Of a stretch of DNA of 64,000 nucleotides, positions 38,549-47,009 are shown in pieces. Position numbers and translations under genes: made by a program. This stretch comes from Streptomyces sp. NBC_01803 (GTDB taxonomy: Bacteria > Actinomycetota > Actinomycetes > Streptomycetales > Streptomycetaceae): assembly GCF_035917415.1 (NCBI RefSeq), contig NZ_CP109073.1, forward strand, positions 1,905,001-1,969,000, given 5' to 3'. Position 1 is the stretch's first letter. Every line of letters starts with the position of its first letter. Under the pieces are notes generated by a model. It did no database searches and had not been told where the DNA came from. It was given only the letters and a program-made list of their open reading frames with translations.

Positions 38549-39835
38549 TCACTCCTTCTCGGTGGTGTGGTGCCCGACATCCTGGCCGCGGACCGCAGAA
38601 GGCCCCGTCGCGGGCCAGGAGATGATGAAGCGCATGTGCCGCTTGGTGACCACCCGTCCCTCAGGCAGCCGCTCCTCCGGGACATCGGCAGGGCAGGCAA
38701 CGACGCGCGGACCGGGGCCGGTGCGGTGCGCGCGGTCCCACACGCGCACTTGCTCGGCCACGGCCCCGGCGAGTGTGGCGGCGTCCGACCCGAAGGCATG
38801 GGCTCCGAACTCGTAAGCCGTCTCGCTCACCTTCCGTGCCACGAGGTAAGCGAAGTTACCGCCGTCCACCGCCGCGTCGTTGGACCTGCGGAAGATCGGA
38901 GCGACCAGGCCGGTGTCCAGGTCGGGGTCAACCGAGAGCCGGCAGTATCCGTCCAGGGCGGTGGCCAGCCATAGCTGCAGCGTGTCGTACGGAACCGCGC
39001 GGCCGATGGTCACCCCTGACCACGCCTCCACCCGCTCGGTAGCGAGCGCGCCGTTCAGCAGATCCGGATTCGCCGGCCATCCGTCGTCGAACCGAAGACC
39101 GATCTCCTTGCCACGCAGCAACAACAGCCGCTCCTGGTAGGCACCGGCACCCTGCATAGGAACAAAGCCCGTTACTTCCGCTGACCGGCTCACCAGGCGA
39201 TCGCCCTCCCGATCGAAGGCGATCGAACGGGTCAGGCTCCTCAACCGCAGCGGAACGACGATCCGCCCGCCCTCGGCGAGCTGCCCCAGCCAGGCCATCG
39301 GGATGTCCCAGGCACCAGCGGTGACGATGATCCGGTCGAACGGCTCCTCCGACACCACCCCCTGCTCCGCGTCCCCGAGCAGGACTTTCACCTGTGGATA
39401 GCCCGCCTCCGTGAGAAAGCGCCGGGCCCGGCCGACCACGTCCGGATCGATATCGACCGTCGTGACCTCGCCACCCGCTCCGACCAACTCGGCGATCAGG
39501 GCAGCGTTGTAGCCCCCTGAACCGATCTCCAGCACCCGCATGCCGGGCCGGATCCCGGCCTGTTCCAGCATCAGCGCCTGAATACGCACAGCGGAGACCG
39601 AGCTGATGGTGACGCCGTGCTCGTCCCGCTTCACGACGGGGGCGTCCTCGGCGGCATACGCCTGAACAAGCGACACCTCCGGAACGAACACGTGCCGCGG
39701 CACCGCCCGGATTGCGGCCTCCACCCCGCCCGACCGGAGCGCGCCGAGTTTCACGAGCTCGCCAACAAGCTTCTCGACCAACTCCTCCCGTTGCGCGTCG
39801 GCTTGGGCGGGACTGGAGTCGGGATCGGCAGTCAT
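38549..39835 (-). CDS. FxLD-system methyltransferase (protein isoaspartate methyltransferase-like)
   Basis: A protein of 428 residues. The first 200 or so are a PIMT-type SAM domain: ISSVSAVRIQALMLEQAG, VLEIGSGGYNAALIAEL and DRIIVTAGAWDIP. The C-terminal 200 residues are an extension (WSGVTIGRAVPYDTLQLWLA, then RKVSETAYEFGAHAFG) found in the enzymes that accompany FxLD lanthipeptides. Related enzymes in other lanthipeptide pathways methylate Asp and give isoaspartate through a succinimide. It is the first gene of the operon; no ribosome site is visible at its ATG, in keeping with a leaderless message. Confidence 0.87.
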   Translation of the reverse strand: MTADPDSSPAQADAQREELVEKLVGELVKLGALRSGGVEAAIRAVPRHVFVPEVSLVQAYAAEDAPVVKRDEHGVTISSVSAVRIQALMLEQAGIRPGMRVLEIGSGGYNAALIAELVGAGGEVTTVDIDPDVVGRARRFLTEAGYPQVKVLLGDAEQGVVSEEPFDRIIVTAGAWDIPMAWLGQLAEGGRIVVPLRLRSLTRSIAFDREGDRLVSRSAEVTGFVPMQGAGAYQERLLLLRGKEIGLRFDDGWPANPDLLNGALATERVEAWSGVTIGRAVPYDTLQLWLATALDGYCRLSVDPDLDTGLVAPIFRRSNDAAVDGGNFAYLVARKVSETAYEFGAHAFGSDAATLAGAVAEQVRVWDRAHRTGPGPRVVACPADVPEERLPEGRVVTKRHMRFIISWPATGPSAVRGQDVGHHTTEKE

Positions 39836-39842
39836 GGACCAG

Positions 39843-39848
39843 AGTGTA
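39843..39848 (-). promoter_or_regulatory. Possible -10 element of the lanthipeptide operon
   Basis: On the minus strand TACACT, a good -10 box, ends 7 bases before the ATG of the methyltransferase. Transcription would start at or next to the A of the ATG and yield a leaderless mRNA, which fits the lack of a ribosome site. No strong -35 box is seen at the right distance. Confidence 0.45.
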
Positions 39849-40014
39849 GCGTCACGACTCCGTCCGGTGAGTCGCGTTGCCCAGTGGAATGAGGGAGTAA
39901 TCGGTGCACTGGCGAGTAGCGGACGAGAGCGTAAGCCCGTTGCTTTCCCGGGCGGAGGGCGAAGACACCTTGTGCGAGCCGCTGCGCGGCGGCGTGGCCT
40001 TTGTGGGCAGGATG

Positions 40015-40064
40015 CCCGTCGCTCGCCCCCGGCCTCCTCCGGGAGGCCGGGGGCGAGCGACGGG
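40015..40064 (-). terminator. 23-bp perfect hairpin terminator after the VWA gene
   Basis: Two arms of 23 bases (40015-40037 and 40042-40064) pair without a mismatch around the loop TCCG. The right arm touches the stop codon of the VWA gene directly. There is no T-tract. It should stop transcripts from the VWA gene before the lanthipeptide promoter, and the symmetry means it may act on both strands. Confidence 0.85.
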
Positions 40065-41321
40065 TCAGGTGCGGGTCGCGGCGAGGGCGCTGGCCGCCGC
40101 TTTGCCGATGGCGGCGGCGGCATGGGCCGGGTCGGTGAGTTCCAGGAGAGTGGTGCCGGGCAGTGCCCACGGGTCGGGTGCGAAGGCGAGCCACAGCACC
40201 GCGCACCCCGCTTTCGTCAGGGCGGTGATGCGCTGGGCCGCGCGGGCGGTTTCGTCCGGGGAGTAGAGGCCGTCCGAGGCGATGACGAGCAAGCGACCCG
40301 TGCCGGACTGAAGGAGGTCGACTCCCGCTGTCAGGGCGTCGATCGCCTCGGCGAGGCTATGCCCCCGCCCCTCGGCGGTGAAGGTCGTGACGCGGTTCGG
40401 TGCCTTGCCCGGCACGGTGATCGCGGTCACCGACCGGTCGTAGGCAACGGTGGCGCTGCGCGAGTCAGGGTCGGTCAGTGACGCGGCCTTGGCCACGATC
40501 CAGGCGGCCGAGGCAATCGGCCCGGTGGCCGCCTTCATCGAGGCGGAGACGTCGACCGCGATTCCCACGCGCAGTGGCGGGGTCGGGCTCTGTCGGTGCA
40601 CGGTGTGCGTCCACGGGGTCGCGGTCGGCGTGACACCCGCCGCTTTCTGCGCTTCCCGGACAAGGGCCTGGCGCATGTTCAAGCGTCCGGGCGGGGCAGC
40701 CGAGGCGGTGACGGTGGTGGTGCGTTCACGGTAGGCAGCCGCCCGCAGCGCCCTGGCCAGTTGCCCGGACGCCGCCTTCTCGGCGCCGGTGGGCAGCCTC
40801 GTACCGGTCACTGGGGAGGGGTCAGGGCTGCCCTTCTTGGGCGCCGTCGGAGGCATGTAGGGCCGCCCGGGCCGTCTGAACACCTTCTGCGCGGTCTCGG
40901 CTGCTTTACGTGCGTGGGCGGCCTGAGCGGCCTTCGTCTGCTGCCGGGCGGCGCGGACGGCCTCGGCGCGGGCTTGGACTGCGGCCTGCATGGCCTCGTT
41001 CGCCTCCACCGTAGCGACGACCTTGCTGATCGCCTCGGCCAGCTCGCCCCTGGAGCCGGTGGGGTCCGGAGGCGGTTCCGGACCGCTGGGGTCGGCACCG
41101 AGCGCCTGGCACCACGCTTTCGCGTGTTCCATCATGGCCTGCTCGTCTTCGTCCCGGGTGGTGTGGACGGCCGTCCAGATCGGATACCCCACAGACGAAG
41201 GCGATGGCGTCACCACGGCTTCGCGCACCACTGCTGTCGCGGTATCGAGAGCGTCTTGGATCAGCGGAGGCCCCGGGGGGAGTAGCCCGACCGGCCGTAG
41301 CCCGACGGAGACATCCACCAT
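40065..41321 (-). CDS. VWA-domain protein
   Basis: A frame of up to 418 residues. The C-terminal half is a von Willebrand A domain with an intact metal-ion site: GIAVDVSASMKAA (DxSxS), the Thr-containing loop, and LLVIASDGLYSPDE. The middle is a long Ala/Arg/Gln helix followed by Pro-rich spacers. The N-terminal part is not recognised and the start is uncertain: ATG 41321 lies inside the upstream gene, and a start near 41228 is possible. VWA proteins often partner with MoxR ATPases, but none is in the window. Confidence 0.75.
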   Translation of the reverse strand: MVDVSVGLRPVGLLPPGPPLIQDALDTATAVVREAVVTPSPSSVGYPIWTAVHTTRDEDEQAMMEHAKAWCQALGADPSGPEPPPDPTGSRGELAEAISKVVATVEANEAMQAAVQARAEAVRAARQQTKAAQAAHARKAAETAQKVFRRPGRPYMPPTAPKKGSPDPSPVTGTRLPTGAEKAASGQLARALRAAAYRERTTTVTASAAPPGRLNMRQALVREAQKAAGVTPTATPWTHTVHRQSPTPPLRVGIAVDVSASMKAATGPIASAAWIVAKAASLTDPDSRSATVAYDRSVTAITVPGKAPNRVTTFTAEGRGHSLAEAIDALTAGVDLLQSGTGRLLVIASDGLYSPDETARAAQRITALTKAGCAVLWLAFAPDPWALPGTTLLELTDPAHAAAAIGKAAASALAATRT

Positions 41322-41706
41322 CCCTCGTGAAGAGCCTCATAGTGAGCTGTACGTGCATCTGCCCGGAGCTGTACAACGGCTTGATCAAAACGCTCAATAT
41401 CCGGGGCTGGACCGTAAGGGAGGGCCACCGCCGTTTGCGCCAGAAAGTCATACCAAGCAGCCAGAGAGGTACGAAGCTTCACAATTCGCCTCACCTCAGC
41501 CGCGCGCTGCGCCTCCTCCCGTGCCGCCTCAGCTTCTCTGCGTGCAGCGTCTCTCTCGAATCGTGCCTCACGACGATCTCGATCCGCCTGCTCACGTTGC
41601 TCATGGAGCGTGCGCCGCTGCACTTGCAGCGGCCCCAATAAGCTGCGGCAGTGGTAATCACCGCACCGCCAATCGCCGCGAGTAATCCGTAGAGAGCATC
41701 ACTCAT
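41261..41706 (-). pseudogene. Small membrane coiled-coil protein, frameshifted
   Basis: The gene starts at ATG 41706 behind a perfect AGGAGG, and encodes MSDALYGLLAAIGGAVITTA, one membrane helix. At a run of four G (41633-41636 on the plus strand CCCC) the frame breaks; a -1 shift, or one more G, joins AAAYWG directly to PLQVQRRTLHEQREQADRDR and a long Arg/Glu/Ala coiled coil ending near 41264. The joined protein would have about 148 residues. Either the gene is dead, or a base was lost in sequencing, or there is -1 frameshifting. Function unknown. Confidence 0.7.
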
Positions 41707-41896
41707 ACCCGCCTCCTGCAACACGGCCCATTTACTGCAGCATGTCGGGTACGTGCTGCCGTGGGTAGGGACCGAGATGACGTTCGCGGTCGACGTAAGA
41801 GGGTGTCCCCCGTGTCGTGGCTGCGGAGCTCGAAGGCCTTGGATCCCCGCGGAGAGAAGAAGTTGGGAGACAGCGACCGTGATGGCCGGTCGGTCA

Positions 41897-44596
41897 TCAG
41901 GCCCCGGCTGCCGCGCCCGCGGCCCGGGGGGTTCGGAGGGTGCGGTGGCCGCCGTTCGGTGTGGCGAGGGCGCGGGTGGTTTCGGTGGGGGTGACGTCGA
42001 TTTCGGTGAGGTGGCGGAGAAGCCGCTGGTAGACGTGCTGGGCGGCTTCGGGCTGGCCGATGTCGTGGTACAGGCGCATGAGGCGCTGGCAGACGGGCTC
42101 GTTGGTGGGTTCCCAGGTCACGGCTCGTTCCAGCAGCGCGAGGGCTTCTTGTGGTTGCGCGGCTGTGGTGTGGTCGGCCAGGAGGATTGCGGCGTCGATG
42201 GCCTTGTGGTGGAAGTATTCGCGCAGTTCGTCAGCCCAGGGATAGTCGGCGCCTTCGCACAGCGGTCCCTGGTATCCCGCCAGGGCGGCCCGGAGGTACC
42301 TGGCGCGGGCGTGGGCGTCGCGGTTGCCGGCGGCTTTGCCGATCGCGGTGGAGAAGGCGTCGACGTCTGTGTTGATGAGCTGGGGGTCGAGCCGGTGGCG
42401 GCCTGCGGTCTGGAGGATGAAGGCGGCGCTGTGGCTTCCGGTGGCATGACGCAGGGTGCGCCTGACGGCCCGGCGGAGGTTGACGAGGTCTCTTGTTGCG
42501 CGTTCGGGGTCGTGCGAGAGGCGTAGTGCGTCGGTGATGGTTTCGGTACGCAGGCCTTTGGGATGTGCGGCGAGAAGCGCCAGGAATTCCTTTGCCGCCT
42601 CTTTCATGGCGAGCGGGAATTCGCCACGTGGGGTGTGCAGGGAGAGCCCGCCGAAAAGCAAGAGGGTGAGCGGTGCTTTCGCTGTCGCCTCGGGCACCAG
42701 GTCGGGGGATTCCAGGTGTGTGGGCGGGGGAAGGGGTGGTTCCCTGGTCGCGGTGCTGGGGCGGGGCGGGGCCTCAGTGGGCCCCTGGGGAGGGGGGAGT
42801 TCAGCCGCCGGTTCCGGTCCGGAGGCGGGGTGTACGGCGTTCAGGCAGGTGAGGAGTTCCCTGGCTGGTTCGGGGGCAAGGAGGAACGCGGCGGCGCCTT
42901 CGAGGGCATGCTGGTGGGGGCCGGTGGTGTGGAGGACTGTGCCGTCGGTGTCCAGGTGCACGGTGTTGGCGAAGGCCTGGGTGCCGACGCCGATGACGAC
43001 AAGTTCGTCCGCTCCTGCATGGTCGGTGAGCGGGGTGAGGTGGGGCGGGGGCACCTCGTCGGTGAGAACGATGATCAACGGCGTGTGGGAGCCGGTGCCG
43101 GGCTGGTCGGCTTCCCGGCGGCGGGCGCATTCGAGGCGGGCCGCTTGCACGGTGCGTAGGGCGTGGGCGGTGTCCACGACCGGAGTCCATGCGGGGACGT
43201 TCTCGCTGAGTTCGGGCAGCAGGACGCTGACGAGAGGACGGGGGATGACGAGTCGGGCCTGGGGCGGGTCCGGTGCCAGACGCTGGGCAGCGCTGAGAGT
43301 CGCCATGGCCAAGGCGCGGGCCGCGGGGAGGGCGCCCGGGCCGGTGAGGTTCCAGCCGCCGGGGCTGGCGAGCGTGTTGATGGTCAGTTCGGCGTCGTCA
43401 CGTTGGGCGAAGGTGACGGTGCCCGGGCGTGCGGGGTGGGCTGGTGCGGGGCGGCGGGTGATGTCGGCGTCGCGTGCCTCCGCTTCGTCCTGCTCTGCGC
43501 GCAGAGCGGCGAGGGTGGCCTGGGTGGCGGAGCGGACAGCTTGGGCCAGGTTCGGCGGCTCGGTGGTGGGGCCCGGGCTACGGCGGCGAGCACGGGCACG
43601 GGAGGCGGCCACTGCTGCGGCGATTCCTGCGGCGGTGGTAATGCCGATGATCGACGCGAAACCGACGGACACGTGGACCGGACGTGCGGTGGCAGGCGCT
43701 GACGGCCGTTCGGCGTCGGCCTCCCCAGCCTCCTTGGCGGTGGAGTCGTGCTGTGTCTCCTGCTCCGAGGGGGCCGGTGCGCGACTGGGATCCTCCTCTT
43801 GTGGGGCGGGCCTTTCGGTGGGGCCCTCTGTGGGTTGGGGGCGTTCTGGGCCCGGAAGAGGGGTAGCTGACTGACGGTGGGACGCGCTGATGGGGAGGTG
43901 CAGGGTCCATCCGGGTCGGAGCTGGTCAGGGTCGGTGAGGTGATGGCCGTCGGGCTGACGGATGGAGGAGGACAGGGCGTAGATCTGCGGCCAGCGGATG
44001 GGGTCTCCCAGGCAGCGGTCGGCGATGTCCCAGAGGGTGTCGCCAGGCTGGACGGTGTAGCTGGCCGCGTGGCCGCCGGGTTCTTCGGCGCCGGCTGCGG
44101 GGGCGGTAACGTCGGCGTGCGGTGCTGGGACCTGGAGCAGTTGCGTGGCCGGATGGGGGTTTGTGGCCGGAGCCGCGTCGGCGAGCGGGGGCCTGAGCCA
44201 GGCGAGCAAGGTGAGGACGACGCTGCCGATGCAGGCGGCGATGACCAGTCGGGGGGCCGGCAGGGCTTCGAGGTGGACGGCGTGAAGGGTGCGGTCGGTC
44301 CGCATGCGGGGCAGGTTCCGCAGGTACCAGGCGGCTTCGCGCAGCGTGGCGGTGGCGAAGGCAGCCCAGCACAGCCAGCCGGCGAGCGCGAAGAGTTGGA
44401 GGACCAGCCGGTCACCGAGGGGCTGGCGCAGACGACCGGCCAAGTCTTGGAGCGAGGTGGTCGGGTCGGGCCAGGGCCGGCCAACCGCTGCGGTGAGCAC
44501 GAGGGGGACACCTACCAGAACTGCGGCGAGTGCCAGAAAGGCGATGACGGCCGATACGGTGCTGTGCGCGGACAGCCTGGAGCTCCGCCCGGTCAC
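41897..44596 (-). CDS. Membrane protein with LysM and BTAD domains, Tad locus
   Basis: A protein of 899 residues. Membrane helices are at about 15-37, 64-86, 117-134 and 309-332. Between helices 3 and 4 lies a LysM domain (SYTVQPGDTLWDIADRC, about 179-234), which the topology places outside the cell. Helix 4 is followed by RARARRRS, then a cytoplasmic part of some 560 residues with Pro-rich linkers and a C-terminal bacterial transcriptional activator (BTAD) domain (ALLERAVTWEPTNEPVCQRL). The BTAD domain lacks a usual DNA-binding domain in front. It overlaps the pseudopilin gene by 4 bases and ends the Tad operon. Confidence 0.85.
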   Translation of the reverse strand: MTGRSSRLSAHSTVSAVIAFLALAAVLVGVPLVLTAAVGRPWPDPTTSLQDLAGRLRQPLGDRLVLQLFALAGWLCWAAFATATLREAAWYLRNLPRMRTDRTLHAVHLEALPAPRLVIAACIGSVVLTLLAWLRPPLADAAPATNPHPATQLLQVPAPHADVTAPAAGAEEPGGHAASYTVQPGDTLWDIADRCLGDPIRWPQIYALSSSIRQPDGHHLTDPDQLRPGWTLHLPISASHRQSATPLPGPERPQPTEGPTERPAPQEEDPSRAPAPSEQETQHDSTAKEAGEADAERPSAPATARPVHVSVGFASIIGITTAAGIAAAVAASRARARRRSPGPTTEPPNLAQAVRSATQATLAALRAEQDEAEARDADITRRPAPAHPARPGTVTFAQRDDAELTINTLASPGGWNLTGPGALPAARALAMATLSAAQRLAPDPPQARLVIPRPLVSVLLPELSENVPAWTPVVDTAHALRTVQAARLECARRREADQPGTGSHTPLIIVLTDEVPPPHLTPLTDHAGADELVVIGVGTQAFANTVHLDTDGTVLHTTGPHQHALEGAAAFLLAPEPARELLTCLNAVHPASGPEPAAELPPPQGPTEAPPRPSTATREPPLPPPTHLESPDLVPEATAKAPLTLLLFGGLSLHTPRGEFPLAMKEAAKEFLALLAAHPKGLRTETITDALRLSHDPERATRDLVNLRRAVRRTLRHATGSHSAAFILQTAGRHRLDPQLINTDVDAFSTAIGKAAGNRDAHARARYLRAALAGYQGPLCEGADYPWADELREYFHHKAIDAAILLADHTTAAQPQEALALLERAVTWEPTNEPVCQRLMRLYHDIGQPEAAQHVYQRLLRHLTEIDVTPTETTRALATPNGGHRTLRTPRAAGAAAGA

Positions 44597-45042
44597 TGCG
44601 CGCTCCTTGCCTGGGTGGTCGTTCCGCGTTCGGCCCGGGCGGCGGCGCTGCCGGTGACGGTGAGCCGGCGTAGGCCGACGAGTTGGAGGATCTGAGTGTC
44701 CTGGTGGCGGGTGAGGTGGACCGTGACTGTGTCGTCGGTGACTTCGACGCGGCCGACGGCGCCGGTGGCGGTGAGGTAGGCATGGGCGGCGGCCTCTGCC
44801 TCGACGGGGTCGAGGCGTGCGGTTCCGTCCTCACGGAGGGCGGCGAGGTCCAGGCTCTGGGCTCCGGTGCGGGCGGCTTCTTGGGCGTTGTCTATCGCTT
44901 TGACTTTGGCCGCCAGGGCGAGACCTCCGTCGACCACGATGCCGGCGAAGAGCCACAGTGCCAGGAACACCCCGACGACGAAGGCTGTTACCTGGCCGAG
45001 GTCGTCCCAGGCCGGGTCCGCGAGGCGAGGCGGCAGTTTCAT
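44593..45042 (-). CDS. TadG-like pilus assembly protein
   Basis: A protein of 149 residues from ATG 45042. After a short N-terminus, the hydrophobic segment GQVTAFVVGVFLALWLFAG is a pseudopilin-type membrane helix, followed by the Ala-rich helix ALAAKVKAIDNAQEAARTGAQ and a small beta domain. This is the pattern of TadE/TadG proteins, minor components of Flp pili. It overlaps the next gene at both ends by 4 bases. Confidence 0.78.
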   Translation of the reverse strand: MKLPPRLADPAWDDLGQVTAFVVGVFLALWLFAGIVVDGGLALAAKVKAIDNAQEAARTGAQSLDLAALREDGTARLDPVEAEAAAHAYLTATGAVGRVEVTDDTVTVHLTRHQDTQILQLVGLRRLTVTGSAAARAERGTTTQARSAQ

Positions 45043-45473
45043 CGCGTGCTCCGGAAGGGGTCGATGGGCGACGTCGTGGTGGCGTTGAGGCGGAGGCTTC
45101 CGGGCAAGGCGCTTCCGGTCAGGTCGCCGATGTGGCCTTCGCACGAGACAGTGGCGGTCACCGCGCTGCCGGGGGTGAGTCCGTCGTGCCGAAGCCTCAC
45201 GGAGTGCGACGCGCATCCGGCGCCGGACACGTCGAGAGCGGAGGCCGCCGCCTTGCGTGCGGCCTGCTCGGCCTGCTCCGGATCACGGGCAAGCGATGCG
45301 GCGCGGGCGGCGTGCTGGGCGGCGTCCTCGACGCGAATGCGGGCGTCGGCCACGCGGCCGAAGGCCACCACCAGCAGCGCCACAAGCAGCAAAAGCGGAG
45401 TGACCACCACTGCTTCCACCGCCGCCGAACCGGTGTCCCGTCCCAGTCCGAGCCAGGGCCAGCGGCTATTCAT
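45039..45473 (-). CDS. TadE-family pseudopilin
   Basis: A protein of 144 residues. DTGSAAVEAVVVTPLLLLV is a TadE signature with the glutamate expected at the fifth place after the prepilin peptidase site, followed by the helix AARIRVEDAAQHAARAAS-like segment and a beta part with two cysteines. It overlaps its upstream neighbour by 8 bases. Confidence 0.82.
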   Translation of the reverse strand: MNSRWPWLGLGRDTGSAAVEAVVVTPLLLLVALLVVAFGRVADARIRVEDAAQHAARAASLARDPEQAEQAARKAAASALDVSGAGCASHSVRLRHDGLTPGSAVTATVSCEGHIGDLTGSALPGSLRLNATTTSPIDPFRSTR

Positions 45474-45861
45474 CGCTGTCTCCGGCAGCCGTCGTGAACC
45501 GTTCCACGGGCCCCTCGGCGTGGCCGCTGACGGCCAGGTGGAGACCGGGGATGAGTGGGAGGACGGTGCCGTCGATGTCGACCGACGCGGAGGTAGCGTC
45601 GCGCCGCACCCGCACCTCCGGGTCGCTGAGCACACGGCCGCCCGCCGAGCGGAGCGCGGCACGGGCCGTGTCGGCCCCCGCGCGCTCGTTACCGTCGAGG
45701 GCACGGGCGTCCGCCAAGCCGTGGGTGGCCGCGGTCTGGGCGATGTGCTGGGCGTGCCAGGCCAGGGCGAATTGCGCACACAGCAGCATCAGTAGGAGCA
45801 CCAGTGGGGTGACGAGCACCAGCTGCGTGCTGGCCGCGCCACGGTCATCCGTCTCATTCAC
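45466..45861 (-). CDS. TadE-like pseudopilin with Gln instead of Glu
   Basis: A protein of 131 residues. DDRGAASTQLVLVTPLVLLL is laid out like TadE but has Gln where the conserved Glu of the processing motif should be. The helix AWHAQHIAQTAATHGLADAR and a beta domain follow. The change may alter cleavage or assembly order among the three pseudopilins of this locus. Confidence 0.75.
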   Translation of the reverse strand: MNETDDRGAASTQLVLVTPLVLLLMLLCAQFALAWHAQHIAQTAATHGLADARALDGNERAGADTARAALRSAGGRVLSDPEVRVRRDATSASVDIDGTVLPLIPGLHLAVSGHAEGPVERFTTAAGDSDE

Positions 45862-46072
45862 CGCTGTACTCGGCTTCGAGGTCCATGCCGCGCGCGCGGG
45901 CGAGGACCTTGGAGGTGACGATTCCGGCGGCGGTGATGCCCAGGATGGCCAGGATCGCGGTGATGACCATGGTCTCGGTGGTGTAGCCGCCGTCTTCGGC
46001 GAGCCGTTGCCGCAGTTCGTCGGCGCGGCTTCGCATCGAGGCCAGCAGGTGGGTGAGCAGCACGGTGAACAC
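45854..46072 (-). CDS. Flp-type pilin-like small protein
   Basis: A protein of 72 residues. GGYTTETMVITAILAILG is a prepilin motif, Gly before the cleavage point and Glu close behind, leading into one hydrophobic helix and a short tail. It is the best candidate for the main pilin subunit of the locus. It overlaps the TadE-like gene by 8 bases. Confidence 0.72.
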   Translation of the reverse strand: MFTVLLTHLLASMRSRADELRQRLAEDGGYTTETMVITAILAILGITAAGIVTSKVLARARGMDLEAEYSGE

Positions 46073-46109
46073 AGGTGTCGTCCTTCTTGCTTACGGCAGC
46101 GGATGGGGG

Positions 46110-47009
46110 TCAGAGGCCTGCGAGGACGTGGGCAAGGGCGGGGGTGCCGATGAAGATGAGAAAGCCGAGGAACTGGAGCATGATGGGCAGAGCCATCCGC
46201 TCCGTGGCCGCGCGGGCGGCTCCTTCAGCGTCGGCGAGCTGGCGTCGTCGCATCGCCTGGGCCTTGGCCTGCAGTGAGGAACGGATTTTCGCTCCCTCGG
46301 TGCCGGCCAGGGAGATGGCGACGGCCAGCTCAGACAACACACTCACGCCCGTGCGTTCGCCGAGTTCGCCGAGGTGGTGCCACGGGCTGCTCCGGGTGAC
46401 CTGGGCGGTGGAGACGGCCCGGCGGATTTGCCCGGCCGCCCAGCCGTGTACTGCTCGGGACGCGTCGTCCAGGGCCTGTCCGACGCCCGCTCCCCCGGCC
46501 AGCGCGATGACCGTCAGGTCCAGCACCACGGCGACGGTGTGCTCCAGCTCCGCCCGGCGACGGCCAGCCAGTTGCCGCACCTCGACATCGGGAAGGAAGA
46601 ACAAGGCCGCGGCGAGCACCATGCCTACGCAGGCGGGGATCCACCATCCCGTCCAGGAGCCGGTGGCGAGCGTGAACAACCCTGTGGCGACCCAGGGCAC
46701 CAGCAGCCCGATGCCGGCGCAGGCAGCTTTCGCCGCCAGCAACGCCTCGACCGGCCGCTCGGCCAGCACCAGGTCGGCCCGCAGCGACGCGGTGGGCAGG
46801 CCCAGGGCCCGCAGGCCGGGAACGGCGCGCCGTCCGCACCACACCAGCACACTCCCCCGGCGCACGTCCGGGTGTTCGGCCCGCCCGGCGGGGCCGGGCT
46901 GGCCCAGCGCCGCCAGCAACGTGGCCAGTGCCGGGCGAGGCGGCCTCAGTCCGTAGCCGAAAATGACCAGACCCGTGCCGAACATCACCCCAAGGAGGAT
47001 CGCGATCAC
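46110..47009 (-). CDS. Type II/IV secretion system F-family protein TadC
   Basis: A membrane protein of 299 residues. It has the T2SSF domain (LEHTVAVVLDLTVIALAGGAG and SELAVAISLAGTEGAKIRSSL) flanked by hydrophobic helices at both ends, the last being LPIMLQFLGFLIFIGTPAL. TadC with TadB forms the membrane platform of the Tad pilus machine. It overlaps the tadB stop by 4 bases. Confidence 0.86.
   Translation of the reverse strand: MIAILLGVMFGTGLVIFGYGLRPPRPALATLLAALGQPGPAGRAEHPDVRRGSVLVWCGRRAVPGLRALGLPTASLRADLVLAERPVEALLAAKAACAGIGLLVPWVATGLFTLATGSWTGWWIPACVGMVLAAALFFLPDVEVRQLAGRRRAELEHTVAVVLDLTVIALAGGAGVGQALDDASRAVHGWAAGQIRRAVSTAQVTRSSPWHHLGELGERTGVSVLSELAVAISLAGTEGAKIRSSLQAKAQAMRRRQLADAEGAARAATERMALPIMLQFLGFLIFIGTPALAHVLAGL

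Noticed and set aside
36644..38974. Plus-strand frame of 776 codons opposite lanB
   Set aside because: Antisense shadow of the dehydratase, rich in Arg, Gly and His, with no recognisable domain.
41703..41897. Small minus-strand frame of 64 codons before the frameshifted membrane gene
   Set aside because: No ribosome site, no likeness to known proteins and composition typical of chance frames.
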